64,000 bases of DNA from Gymnogyps californianus (lineage: Eukaryota > Chordata > Aves > Accipitriformes > Cathartidae), in contig NC_059478.1 of NCBI RefSeq assembly GCF_018139145.2, forward strand, positions 24,149,001 through 24,213,000, written 5' to 3'. Positions 12,801 through 25,900 of this stretch are shown piece by piece. A program made the translations under genes and the position numbers. Below the pieces are notes generated by a model that did no database searches, had not been told where the DNA came from, and saw only the letters and a list, made by a program, of their open reading frames with translations. The stretch's first letter is position 1. Every line of letters starts with the position of its first letter.

Positions 12801-15800
12801 GATTATGGTTGTGCTTTCAAATGTCTGCAAGTTGTTGACAGGGACAGCAAGAAATCTCAGATGCTATCTGTATTCCCAGATCTCAGTTATTTTATTCAGT
12901 TCTAGCTACAATAAATTTCAAGGAGAGGAAAAAATGGCATGTCTGTTCCCTCTACTCCATTTCAGTGCCTTTTGGGCAGCTCACTGTCCTTCTTGGTCTG
13001 TTAAGCCATTAGAGTTTTCAGTGCTGAGCTTTTGGAGTGCAGGGGGAAGAAGAGTTGCCCAGAAGCCCTGGTGCTATGTGCCTTTCATGGGCCCAGCCTG
13101 GGGGAAGCTCACGTGCAGCTGTAGTTCATACTTCCCATAGCAGGAATGGAAGCTGGGTTTGCTCCCCTCCATTTCTGTGGGAGGCAGGAAGGGGGACTCA
13201 GCCCTTGCTATGGGGCAAGGAGGTCTGTCTCTCCCTGAAGAACAGGGATCCTGGGGGACCCAGCACCCTAGGGGGAGATCAGCCATGCTCTGAGCTCTGG
13301 ATCACCAGATCAGGAGGTGGCAGGGCCTCGGGGGATCCTCATTCAGGCTGGAGTGGTGCACACACAGATGTGGGAGAGGGGCAACTGGGACTGTGCTGAA
13401 CTCTGCTGGTTTGTTTGTGCTCAAATTCTGCCTTGACCAGCATGCAGACAGATGGAGGTGGGCATGTTCTCATCATGGACTTGAGTGTTGCTCCATTCGG
13501 GTTGGAAGAGGCCAAGGAGACCACCACCTCCGAGCTACTTGCATGTGCCTGTGCGGTGCAATCCCTTTGGCACTGGGGATGCGTGGCCGACTGCTGCCGA
13601 GCTCTGGCAGGACCCGGCAGAGGAAAGCTGTGCTCCTGTGCTGCCCTGAGCTGCTTAGCTGTGCTGTACCCAGAGCCAGCCTGATTTCCCTGTTCACTGT
13701 TCTGAATAAATACCCCATGAGTGAAGGGGTGTTGGCTTCTTTATAAGTGTTTGTCTGAAGGAGCGGTAGGTTCATGAAATAGATGGGATAAACTCAGAGT
13801 GCTGTTTGAGGCGTAATAAGAGCTGCAATCACATTCCCTAGTCTTTGACAATCTCCCAGTACTTCTATGAAACCTTAACAAAAGCCGCTTTAGGAGCTTC
13901 TGCCTTGGGAATCCTTTGCCTGAAGGGCACCAGATTTGGACTCTAAATCTTAATCTTCATTTCATGAGGCACCTGCTCGTTTTTAGACTATCTGTGACTA
14001 TTTTAGAGCACTCTGAGCTTACTTTTAAGCCAAGATCCTTCTAAGAAAGATTTTTAACTCTGGCAGAAGCTGTACATAGTTGTAATATTTTTCCTTTGGG
14101 AAAGTTGGCACTGATCATTTATGTTCTGAGAAAAGATTGGTTTTCATTTTACAAAAGAAAGGGAATTAAACCCCAGGTTAGGAAGAGTGAGAATAAAGAA
14201 TTCCCCTGCTTTTATTTGTACAGTCCGCGTACTTCCTTACACAGCCCCAGTGGCATGGAAACCCCATGGTGACCCTGTCATTGTGCAGCACAGAATGGAG
14301 ATTAATCTGGAGAGCAGTAGGTAATGAAATGAGTAGTTTTAGCTTTTTTCATTGTGTTAGTGGTGAGGATATTAAGGGCTCTAAGTGAGAGAAATACACT
14401 TACTACTGTTTTGGGGAGTGTTTATCTGAAGAGTGAGTTTAAAACATCATTATACAGAAGTCTACAACCTCTTCTATTTGTGTTTATATTTTTGGTCAAA
14501 GACCAGGTGGTAGGAAATACTATTTATCAGAAGGAACGGCAGGTGTTTAAGGCTGTGGTATTAACTCCAGGCATTAAGATGGCAAAGGATAGAAGAGGGG
14601 TTTTCCAGTACATTTTACTATTCTGCCTCCTTTTGCATGCTTTTGTGTTCCCTGATCTCTTTGTACCTGGGTTTCCTACCTGTAAACGGTGGTGAAGATT
14701 CCTGCTAAACGTTCTGGTTTCCTGGTGAGACAATAAGAACAGACAAGTTAGGACTGGTTATTACTGGCTAGCAGCAAGTTGGAGGCCATAATTTGCAAAG
14801 AGAAATACTCGCCTATTGTATTAGCTGTGCCGTTAAATTGGCCTCATAGGGCTTCCTGAGACAATTAAAAAAGAGATCTCTGATACTGACATAGGACAAA
14901 CACACTCACATCTTTGCAGCAGACACTTCATGGACCTGTAGCTGTTTTAAAGCAAGGTTGGTGGCTACATAGTGAAGTAGCCCTGCTCTACCCAGGGAGC
15001 AGTTGCCTGTGCAAACAGACAGCACTTGCTAGAGATCTTGGTGGCTGGGCAGGCTGTGCTTGGCCTCCTGGCACAGTGAGGTGCCTCTGGACAAGATCCC
15101 AAACTGCCAGTCTCTCTGACGTACATGCCAGAAGAATCTGTGTAAAGGTGTTTAACATCTTGATAACTTATTTTTTAAAATCCTATCCTTTCAAGATCTA
15201 AATGTTATAAGAGCGAGGGTTGTGTTACTCCTGTGCTGGCATCTCCTGGGATGACTTTCACGTCATGGAAGTGATGCTTTGAAGCTGGTCTCCTTACTGC
15301 TCGTCGTCTCTTATAATCTTTCTGTTCTCCCTCAAGCATCTCACACCAACCTCCTTTCTCTGCTCCACTTCCTTTGTAACTGCATGGTTCTGCATCCTGC
15401 AGATTCTCAAAACTACCTAAATATATAGAGGGGGAAAGGATTTCCAGAAATCAAAACTGCTTAAGGTGTCTTTCACAAGCAGGAGCTGCAGGAGGGTAGG
15501 AGGAACAAAGTTGAGACTCTTCCCAGCCTTGTGTGTGCTTGTTTTGCTCTGTCCCTGGCCCAAGAAAGTGGTTTTCCATTTGATTATAGTCACAGCAACA
15601 CTTCTGTTCTTGAGCACTGATAATCAGACAAAGCAGGCATTTGGCACAACGATATCTCCTTGTTTTGGTCACTCAGTTGGCCTTTCAGGACCCATTGTGC
15701 TCTGTGGGCGAGGTGGAGATGCTGCTGCTTGCTCTGGATATTGTCCCTCTCATGGTCGTCTCGATCCTGTCCGAGCCTGGCAGTACTGTGAGTTGTGATG

Positions 15801-17206
15801 CACAGTCACATCACTCCCATCTCGCAGGCACTTTTGGCGAGATCAGCACCTGCTTTTCCTTAAAACAAGGCTGGGAGCAGCGAATGCCAGACCTACAGGA
15901 AATTGTTCCTGGACTGGAAACAAAAGCAGAGGAGAAGCCTGCCACAACTAGACGGAAAAGTTATTTGAATTAAAGGCAACTGCTGTCTCCAGCTGAGCAC
16001 TGGATACTAGTACACAGTGTCATTTGCTGGGCAGACCGGTACCCGCTTCTGTTTTCAGGGGATTTTGGCTTCTGCAGCTTTCTCCCTGCTGTCTTGAAGA
16101 GCCAGTTTGTAAGTTTAGAGCCCCGGGGTGAGTAGGTAGGAGATGTTCTGGGGAGAGGGAGAAAGCAGGAGTGTCACATATGAGAAACAGGAATCCCACC
16201 TTTTCCAGGTGTCCCTGAATTTTTGTGTCATTGGGTAGGTGGGATCAGGTGTGCTTTCTGCTCTCCACATCCCTTCAGGGCTTTTATTGTGCGAGTCTGT
16301 TGCATTCTTTGTGCCAGTGGCCTGTGGGAAAAACATGACAACCATGGTAAAAAGGAACTGGAGGAAGGAACTGGGATTCATATTACCTTAAAATAATAAC
16401 ACCTTTTCTTTTTCATGTTGCCCTGCTTATCTAGGATGTTGGCTCACTCCCTCACAGGGCCTCTGAACAAAATGAATTGTGCATATGGCTCTGCACATCT
16501 CATCCTGAACAGGCCTGTGGCAGTAATGCCTATCTGGGTGTTTGCATGGATGCCCATCACTTTTCCTGTCTGCTTGTAACATGTGGACGAGAGATTGAAA
16601 TGCAAAACGTGTGTGCTGTGGCCAGGCTTCCCACCAGCATGCAGGGAGAGCAGTGCACGTGGGGGATGCATGTGTGCACACTTGCCCTGTGGGTGGAAGA
16701 CTCAAGTTCATGGTCATCAGTTTGAACTTTGTCTTTGAAAGATGTCATTGGTGGAGTATGATGTGGCTGAACAAAAATGAACTCTTATAAATTGGAGTGC
16801 TTATAAAAATTACACATTTATGGATAAATGCTTCTGTGGCCTTCATTTTGTATAGCCCCCTCTGCAGTTAAACAAGTTGTTATTGAAGGATTGTAAAAAC
16901 ATTATGTTCACAGTATTCATGCTTCATATAAAACCAATAGTGTTTAACCTCTCCTTTAGTTGCAGAGAGACTGGACAATGAAACCTGATGCAAACTCAGC
17001 TGGGAGAGTCAAGTAAGGCTTTACAGTAGAAGGTTAACCAGGCTGTTGGTGCTTCCATGTGATGAGGGTTTTCTGCTCCAACGGAACAGCCTGTGGATGG
17101 CAGCTTAGTTTATCTGGATCCCATAAGGGGACTTTTGCTGCCATACAGATCCTTTCCTGGGAGGAAGGTGTCAGGTCTGCTGTCCTGATTACTGGCTTGT
17201 TGTTAT
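9876..17206. other. Unique non-coding DNA, no gene recognised
   Basis: I found no convincing exon or interspersed repeat in about 7.3 kb. A small perfect hairpin (8-bp arms, 4-nt loop) lies at 12380-12399. The 13.0-13.7 kb part is richer in G and C and therefore carries several overlapping open frames of 60-125 codons, none with a recognisable domain. These look like composition effects, not genes. Confidence 0.55.
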
Positions 17207-17455
17207 AGAACGGGGGCTGGGGGAAACAGGTTAGAAGAGACCTTTGGAGGTCACCTAGCCCAGCCCCCTGCTCAAACCAGGGCCAGCTTCAGTTAGTCTC
17301 TGACAAGAACTGCTGCAAACTGGGTGGTGCATGCAGCCTCCCAGAGCACAGACATCTGCCAGGAAGGGGTGATGTGAGTTTCCCTCTGGATGCTTAATGA
17401 ACCTTCTGCCTTTTTGCAATTAAGTGCTCATGCCTGCTCTATCCGTGCACTCCTA
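17207..17455 (-). repeat. CR1 LINE 3' end, antisense
   Basis: The segment starting at 'agaacgggggctgggg' and continuing through 'gaagagacctttggaggtca' to 'ccccctgctcaaaccagggc' is the characteristic reverse complement of the avian CR1 3' region. The middle is diverged. The pattern resumes at 'tttccctctggatgcttaat' and ends near 'tatccgtgcactcc'. The terminal octamer microsatellite that normally closes CR1 is eroded. It is less decayed than the other CR1 relics in this window, so probably younger. It has no ORF. Confidence 0.75.
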
Positions 17456-17529
17456 GAGATCTCAAGAGGTGACTGGGTTAAGGAGGCATATACTAAAGAA
17501 AGAAGCCCGAGAGTGTAAGAATAGATTCT

Positions 17530-17552
17530 CCCCCCCCCACCCCCCCCCCCCC
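17530..17552. repeat. Poly-C tract (poly-G on minus strand)
   Basis: A 23-base run of C is interrupted by a single A at 17539. It could form G-quadruplex or i-motif structure and is a likely site of length polymorphism or assembly error. It lies about 75 bp beyond the neighbouring CR1 fragment and is not part of its consensus. Confidence 0.95.
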
Positions 17553-18859
17553 AAGATTTTTAGGAAGAGTGCAGTAAGTTAGGATTTAGGCATTCTTCAT
17601 ATGCATGAAGTGTAAGGCAGCTCCTTGCATTTCCAGGGCTGCAGGTGAAGAATGCTTGTGCAGGTGCTGAATACCTGGAGCATTTTGGTTTTCCCTCCCA
17701 AGGAAGGCATGCCTGCAAAACACAAGGACAGACCTTCTGGCAAAGCTGGAAGGGCTGAGACAGCTGGCCTGACACTGCTCAGGGAAAACAAACTGCAGGG
17801 TGCTTGTGTAAGAGTATAAGAAAAAGGATAACCCCCACTCATCCTCTGTTTCAAATCACTTTTTGAATTCGGTAGGTAAAAATCTTACAGAAACTCTGAC
17901 CCTCGCCATGGTTGTATTTGGTGTTAATTAGGAATTTTTCCCTAATATTCATTGTGGATATATCCCCAGATGCAATATCTGAAGCCTGAGCTTTAACTAC
18001 TGAACATTGTTCCTTGGTATCTTTTTCTCATGCCTCCCACTCTAAGGAAGCAGCAGGTAGGCATACTCTGATTTCAGAGAGATGGAGCCAGTCCACCCTG
18101 CAGTTTAGTTGGAAAAGGTGGTATTGGTGCCTGCGCTATCTTCACCAGCTATTAAGAGCAGCTTGCACTTTGAGAGATTTCAGGTGGCAGGCAAGAGTTG
18201 GTGGTTCCCTTTTGAGTTACCTTGTGTTCAAATATAAACAAATAATACCTGATTTCTTAAACTTTTCTATTAATTGGTGATGCTGTATGAACTAGCTTGG
18301 GAAGCTAAGTCGGGACTGATTACCTTGACGCATACAGGATTGTAGATGAAGCATTCCCATTTGAATCTTTTGCCTTTGAATGTGTTGCTCCACAAGATTC
18401 TGCTGGAGTAAAGAGTCTTCAGCTTTGGGGTGAGGGGCAAAATGCATTTTTCTTAAACTTCAGATTTATTTAGGGGTAGGGTAGTGTTCCCCCCCGCCCC
18501 CCCAGATTAACAAAGCAGAGCATAGGAAAGACGATGCTGTCCACCTACAGTCCCTTGTCTACGCACACCTCTCTTCCTTACGGGCAGTCTGTGGGCTATA
18601 GGAAACATGACTGCAAAATTCAGTAAATGTGCATTGCTTTGGGAATATGCATGAATATGATGCAAAGGAAGGAAAGGAGAATTCAAAGACAAATATTCAG
18701 TATGATGATAAATCAGAAGGCCAGATATTGTAATTAGGAGTAGCACTAGATTTTTATTTTTCATGGGGTGTTAATTTCTTCATAATCTGAAATAATTGAG
18801 TCAAATGATATTTTTTTTTTTTCTTCTTCTTCCCTAGGGACAATAGAAGGGGTTGGCTA
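17553..18859. other. Unique non-coding DNA with a second C-tract
   Basis: There is no gene. Another C-run with one G interruption lies at 18489-18503, and a T12 run at 18811-18822 followed by CTT repeats. The rest is ordinary AT-leaning sequence. Confidence 0.6.
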
Positions 18860-19190
18860 TTTTGGTCCCACCTGTCCTTTATTCTTCTGCAATCTATTTA
18901 TAGTCTCTGCAGAGGGCAAGGAAGGAGGGAGGCCTTGGAGAAAACACTGGGGCTTAGCCTTGTTTGTTTTACATTGGAAACCCTGGCTTTAACCCCTTCC
19001 TTGCTCAGCTGCACCAGGAATATCCGAAATCTTTTAGCTTTGGCAAATAAACGAGCGCATGTCTTGCTGTCTGTTCTATAAATAAAATATGCATGTTGTT
19101 AACTCCGCATTATTACAGAGTAGCTGTCCTTCAATATTTATGAAACTGTCATTTTTTGTGTGTTGGCCTCATCTCCGTGCTGTGACAGTG
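18860..19190. promoter_or_regulatory. Candidate cis-regulatory block with MEF2-like sites and E-boxes
   Basis: A perfect MEF2-type core CTATTTATAG lies at 18894-18903. A second MEF2-like site, CTATAAATAA, lies at 19076-19085. E-boxes CACCTG (18869-18874) and CAGCTG (19006-19011) sit nearby. MEF2 plus E-box pairing within a few hundred bases is typical of muscle and some neural enhancers. The function here is inferred only from motif content. Single motifs of this kind occur by chance, so the grouping is suggestive and not proof. Confidence 0.28.
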
Positions 19191-19765
19191 TGTGTAGCAC
19201 ACGCGTGAAGCTCCCATCCTCTCCGGAGGTGCTCTGTGGGCTCCATGGTGGCAGTGGGTGAAACGAAGAGCGAGCACAGGCTGATACTTTCAGATTCACT
19301 GTGCTGAAGAGATAAATGGAATTGCCAGAGGGTTACTAATACCCTTTAAAAGAAGAAATATTCTCTCTCCCAAAAGGATGTGGAAAAAATTAGAGCAATT
19401 ACATTTGTATCGTGAACCTCTGCACCAAAGGGAGCAGGGAAGGGGAGTGGGGAATGCAGTGGAAGGAACAGGATGCAGAGTTCCCATTCTGTGCTCCAGA
19501 CTAAATAGCTGGGCTTTAAACTGGGGCAGGAGAAAATGGTTATCAGTATTTTTCTTAAATAAGTTTGCTCACAAATGTAGGGATGAGCAGGGGGCTGTTT
19601 TCCATTATCACTATGATGTAGAATATGTTAAAGCTGCATATTCTGACATGATACAGCGCTGCTCCTGTGCAGCTTTATTTGTGTACACAAAGAGAGCAGG
19701 CTCTCTCTAGCACCCTGTGTTGGTAGAGCAGCACTCCTCGAAGTGGGAATGAAAGTAAAGGTGTC

Positions 19766-19782
19766 TTTTTTTTTTTTTTTTT
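19766..19782. repeat. T17 homopolymer
   Basis: An uninterrupted run of 17 T. No retroelement body is recognisable next to it in either direction, so it may be a simple homopolymer and not the A-tail of an antisense insertion. Confidence 0.95.
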
Positions 19783-19897
19783 GTTAATGCCAATTTATTT
19801 TTCCTTATAAAACTGAATTCTCTCTGCTGCAGCCTCTGCCACTGCGTAACTGGAGATGCCCTGCTTGCAAATGTCTGTGAAGTCAGTCTATTTTCCA

Positions 19898-19981
19898 TCT
19901 GTAAGTAATGTTTTAGTGTTTAATGCAATTTATCTTCACTCAAATTGCAGAAGATGTCAACACTAAAACATTTGCTACAGA
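19898..19981 (+). other. Long stable hairpin, possible pre-miRNA-like or MITE-like structure
   Basis: Perfect 14-bp arms lie at 19907-19920 and 19959-19972 (left arm 'aatgttttagtgtt'). Outside them, after a 3x3 internal loop, 19898-19903 pairs with 19976-19981. Inside, the left 'tgcaattt' can pair with 'aaattgca', or alternatively 'atcttc' with 'gaagat'. The whole forms an 84-nt foldback of pre-miRNA size with an asymmetric loop. By rough arithmetic a perfect 14-bp inverted repeat with a loop this short is expected far less than once in 64 kb. I do not recognise the arms as a known microRNA or transposon terminus. Direction of transcription is unknown, and the fold is nearly symmetric between strands. 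Confidence 0.6.
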
Positions 19982-22900
19982 CATCATAAACTCGAGACAT
20001 TGGCAGGCACCAGTGCTTGGCAGAGCAGGCAGAGCAGAAACAGTGGCAGTGAATACATATTTTTAAACCATCTGGTATGCAAGTGCTATTGGATCAAAAA
20101 TTGACATGGTGTAAAAAACTCGCCACTGTTTGTCAGATGACCTTTGGGCAGTCGACAGAGAAGTCAGTACTGCATGTAAATGCACTTGAAATAGTATGTC
20201 CTGTCTTGGTTCATACTTCTGGGCCTTGTTCCCTCGCTTGCCAGATTTCAGAAACTAATAGGCTTATTTAGTAACGTTTAGAAGAAACTCAGATAAACCA
20301 GTGCCTTGAGGGCTTTGCACACCACTCAGCTCTCTGAATATGCACTCCCTTTCCTCTGTGGCCTGCAGGGAAGCAGAGCTGCAGGAGCCGTTGGTGGGAA
20401 AGATCCCTTTTCTTTTTTTCTCCCCTTGTCTGTTTTGATGTTTTGCTTTCTATCTAGTTTTCCCTTTGTCAGGAGCGGCGTGCATGGGTAGTATATACAC
20501 AGGCATGTGTGCACACAAACACAGACACTGCTGTTTACTTTATCTTTGTGGTATATGTCTGTAGTGGGAAGAGGACTCAGGGGGCTCTTCATGTTTTTGA
20601 TGGAGAAGCCCCTTGAAAACAAGTAGCCTGGTTATTGCCAGTCTTTGGCTAAGGGTATTGTATACTTCAGCAGGGACATCTCTGCAGACAGCTGTTCCTG
20701 AAATAAATGTTGCAAAGTCTCTAGAATTTTCCCCTTTCCTTCCCAGAGGATTTCTAGCTCATTTCTGACCATGCGTCAGATGAGTGTGCATTTACTGCTG
20801 CCTATAAGCAGCAGCCAGCATGAGAAATGGTAAAATTTCTCAGCTAGCCCCTAAAGCATGATTGAAAGTAGGGTCCATACAAGCTAAAAGTCTGAAAGGC
20901 TGAGTGTGTGCAGTCTCCCTCAGTTACAGGTGGCTCAGAATGACCCCAGAGAAAAGTGGCAGACAGCTCCTGGCATTAAAAAGCCACCTACTACGAAAGC
21001 CCCATGCCAGGCTTGGCCACCCCTACACAGAGCAACCATGATTCTGCCTTTCGTGGTTAAATTAGGCTTTAAAATACACTGTCTAGCAAAGATTACTTGG
21101 AATTCCAAACATGTTAAAAACAATAAAAGGAAAATGAAGGTACCCTCTTTCTGCCGTAGTGACAGGTTGTCCTACATCATCTGTCTCAAAATGCATAAAA
21201 AATACCATGTCCACAACAGGCTTTTGAGACAAACACCCCATTACTGCAGAGGTATATGAAGGAATCTTCAGCACCCCCACATTTCCTTTTGCTTCAGCTT
21301 TACCTTTTTTTTTTCCTTTGGAGAATGAGGTAATTTCCAGATTAATGCTGTCTCTTTGTGAACAGACTTAACTAGGTTGCTCTAGATCTCTTTGTCTTGG
21401 AGGATGAATAATACACAGGTGATAGCAATATGAGTCATTTGCTCCCTTAAAAGCAGCTGATATTATGTTTTCATTAGGCAAAAAATTGAGAGGCTCAGTA
21501 TGGATTAAGCACCTGAGTTTCATAGTCTCTGCCCGGTAGGTTTATCCGTACAGGAAAGACAGCCACATCTCCTGGAAGGTGAAGGTGCTCTGAATGAATT
21601 TACTGTCATCATTTGGAAAGCTCTTCTGTAGACAGATATTCCTTGCTGAAAAGGAGCATTACTCAGTGGCAGACTGTGTCCTCTAGGAGGAGGAACAGGG
21701 TGCACAGGAGTCCTTGAGATTATGAATGGGATACGTTTAAATGAAACTTCTTCCAGAGCTGTTTGCAGTGAGAAGACAGGGAGATGAGCAAATAGACCAA
21801 GGAGTGGACTTCCCTCCTGCACACATGCACTAGCAATTTCTGGATTTGCGCAAGTCTCTTGACAAATCCATGCAAACTACACATTCTACTTCCTGAATAA
21901 AATGGGGAGGTGACATAGGGTGTGCTGAGGCATTTTTAGATATTGTTTTCCTTATTCCCATAAGAAGGATATTGCTATCACAGAGATCTCTAGTTCAGGC
22001 TTTAAATAAGATAGAGCCAAAGTACAAACCTATCTTTAGGTGACTTTAAAATATCCTGACATGTTTACCAAGCTGGCTTCAAACCAGCTAAAACATGTGT
22101 AAACAGTTAATACAATATATTGCCGAGACAGAGAATTTCTGCTTTCTTACAGAGTGGTTAGTAAGTGCTTTTCTTCACCACACAAGCACTAAAAAGGAAG
22201 GAAGATATAAATGTAAGCAACAGTGACACCTGACACAGTGTCAGTCTCCAAGCATCCTCTTGATACATACTAGTACCACAATACCTTATCCAAAGACACA
22301 TTTTCTATTCAGGCACACACTGACAAAAAAAGAAAACAAAACTGCAATGCACAGCCTTCAGTCTAGCTTTCTAATGCTATATTGCTTAATAATTTAAGGA
22401 CAGTGATAGCCTAAAAATTGCAGTCTTAGCAGCTTCACATAACCTACATTAGACAGAGGGTGAATATCATATTTATTACGTACTCAAGATGTCTGACTTT
22501 ATCAAGACGAAGTCTTCTATGTGTTTGGCACTATATCACTTAGAAGGGCTCAGCTATATGTTATGTATTACTAACAAAGCCATCTATAATCAATTTAAGG
22601 GGCTGGTGTTCGTGCTCTCTGCTTCCCCCAGTGCTACTTGTGGGGCCTCACTGGACAAAACAGCAGCTCTTGCTGGGACAGCAGAGAGAGAGCGAGCAGA
22701 GCCGACTTGAGTATCATGAACAGTGTCGTCGTGCTATCATGGTGTCTTGCTCCTGATAGCTTTTCCTTTCCCCATGAAGGTGCCTGTCCTCAGTGGATCC
22801 CTCTGCTTAGCACCTATGGCACCAGGAGCAGTGCAGCTGTACTACCACCGGCCCTGCTAGCTCTGCTGGTTAGGTGGTGTGGTTTGCAGACAAAGGTGAT

Positions 22901-25900
22901 GTGTTCTGGTGTGATGCTTTTGGAAACTGTGTCTTTCCAGTTACGAGGCTGCTTTTTCTATTTAGAAAAGTGTGACATCAGTGCAGGGCTAAAAGGTCAT
23001 GGGAATCACTTTTTAGCAAGGTAATTTCTGAGTTCAGGGGACTTTGAATTCAAATGATAATATATCTTAATGTTATTTTCTTACACCATTAAGGTTTTAT
23101 CAGAGTACTAAACCAGGAAAATACATTCATCTCTTGAGAATGCAGATGCTTCATGGGGCCTGCTATTGACTGCAGCAGAGAAGGGATGTGATTTCAGGGC
23201 TTAGATCTGTAGAGAGAACTGATTTCCTCAGGAGATTACAATATTTCCATAAACGTGGCAGGGAATATTGTGGTAAAAGCAATGACACACAAAAAGAAAT
23301 CTGCATTCTTCATCTCATACGGGTTTCTTCTTGCAGGCTTTGTGACTTTAGCTAGATTTTGGTTTTCGGCTGACAGTCATTCTACAGTCTCCAGCTCAGC
23401 TGGAGTTACCTGCGTGGATTCCTCTTGATTTTCTCAAAGGATTCCCAGTCTTCTGGATTTTGGCATTACTGTTAGATGTTTGCCACCTACCTCTCTGAGC
23501 TCTGGATTATGCTGCTGGCTGGCTGAGTTGCAAGAGTCTATTCCCCTTTTGTACTAATGATGATTAGCTGTTAATACAGGTGCACTGTGCAGCCTCCAGG
23601 TGCCTTCTTTGAAAAGGCCTCTGTTTTTCAGGAAGAATTGAATTGCCGCCGCTCTGAAGCATTACATCTCCACTGTTCTCTGTTGCAGCGGGGGGCAGCA
23701 GCCTTTATTTCCACCAGGATGGCATGAGAGTTGGCTGTCACAGCGCAGTTACAATACCGTACAATACAGTCACCAGCCGCAGTAAATCTGCACAGCCAGT
23801 ACTTGCTGGGTTGCTGGCTTATTCAGTGTATAACTCTTTTCACCGACACAAAACTCATTCCTGAAATGTGGTATTGGTCAGCTGAATTTGCAGGACCAGA
23901 GATCAGCTAAATGTCACCATAGCATGATAGCTCACGTTCCCCTGTAATGTGGCAGCGGTGACAGGGTTATTAATAGGTGTAGGTACCTGTTCTGGGTGCT
24001 TTATGGGAGCACAGTGGGCATAAATGGCAGTGAAGGGATTTGTTTGTGGGTTGAGTGACTTCACAGGATAACGAATGTTATCAGCTGCCATGCTGTCAAG
24101 GACACAATTAATTCTGGTTGCGCAGTACAGTTAATTTGGTATGCATCTCAAATGTTTTCAATGAGCTTTGCATGCAGATCCAGTGGACCGTAAGAAAAGT
24201 TTCTTTTTAGCCCTCAAATCTGCCTCATCTATTTTAAAGTGATTCTAAAGGGACCTGACAGTGTCCCTTTATGTGAAACAGAGCTGCTGGTTGAAGTCAG
24301 AGGCACTCTGCTCCATGCTCTCCTTCTCCCTGGGGCACTTGTGCTGATTGCCTTTTTGTAAGACTCCAAACTCTGCCATATCAGCCTCCTAATCAGCTCC
24401 CAGAGCCCTCTAGGTGCAGGACGATCACCCACAAGTGGCAATCTGTAGCAGGATTCCTGCCTTCAGGGAGCTCCAGTTAAAGGGTTGTGCTGGCCCTTAT
24501 TAATGGAAATGAAAGGGTGGTTTAACCATTCTGTTCAAATCTTTGTCAGGTATTTCTAGGGCATCAATTTTAAAATTGAAGCGCCTAACACAAGAATTCA
24601 GCTTTGTAAGGTCCTGTCTGTGTTGGAAAAGTGTGCCCTTTTTGGGGTTTTTTTTTTGTTTTTTTTTTTTTAATTCATAATAAGGAAATGGTAACACACA
24701 GAGTAACAGATTTTTAATTACCATTCTTCCTAGCCACCCTCTGTGTCTTCTGTTTTCTACTTAGGTTGGTGAAAGTCAAGTTTGTTGTTAAAACAGCAAA
24801 CTTGGTAGTAATGGGAGCAAAGAAAGAATGAACTCTTTGTTTAGGAACTCACTTAAGTGTGGAGAGGAGAAAAACTCCTCTTAAAAAAAAAAGACAGGGA
24901 AGGGACAGTAACTTACATGCAGCTATTAAGCCATATTATTGGGACCCTAGCTTTGTTCTTAATAGAAGGAAATTAGCAATGCAAATATTTCTAGTCACCA
25001 ATTATCCATTGTATAAATAGGTCGGAAATTTGCACTGTTAATACTAGCCATGTTGAAACCTTTCCTCAGCAGTTCATCAGCAGAGAGATTTTGGGTTTTT
25101 TTCTGATTTGTATTCCTGTGGCTTGTTAAAGGCTTGAAGAGGAGGAGGAGAACGGGAGTAGGAGAAAAACAGGTTTAATGGGCTGTAAGGAGTAAAACTC
25201 TTTTCTGTTACTTCTACTGTAAACAAAACGATCAGCTGAAGCCTGACTTTGTTTAAAAAGGGAAAAAAAGTAAATAGCAGTGATTCTCCTGTGCTATTGC
25301 TCTTCCGTACTTCTATTTTATGTGCCTTCCTTACAGGGTTTCATCCTTTAAATACAAACAAAGAGGCATTAAAGGCACATAACTGCCAGAACAGCTCTCT
25401 CCAGCCAGTATTTCTGCAGAGGCTATCAATAATCCAGGCTGTGGCTAAGAGATGTGGGGAGACCGGGGTGCCATGCTGGTGGGCGCCATGCATGCATCAG
25501 TTGCCCCAACTCTTCCTTGGCAGGTTTTTAGAGCTTTTCAAGGCAACCAAACAGTTTAGAAGCTACTTATAGCCAATGTATTTTGTTGAATGAAATATCT
25601 TGGTCAGGGACCAGATGTTTCTATTGAAAACTGAATACACACAGACACATGGAGGCGATGCGCCTGCTTTCCTGTCTGCTGTTTAATTTTTAATTATATG
25701 AATTGAGTGATTGTGGGTTGCATGTTTTGCTCCAGTCTGCTCTTTTATGTTGCATCCCCACTAAGAAACAGCAGCTTTTCTGGTACGGAAAACCATGAGA
25801 TAACCCAACATGGTAGTACCGACAGAAAATGGCTTTTTGTGAATTTGGCATTGGTATTGTGGGATGCAGGGGCTCAGGCTGTTGAATAGCTGTACCATGC

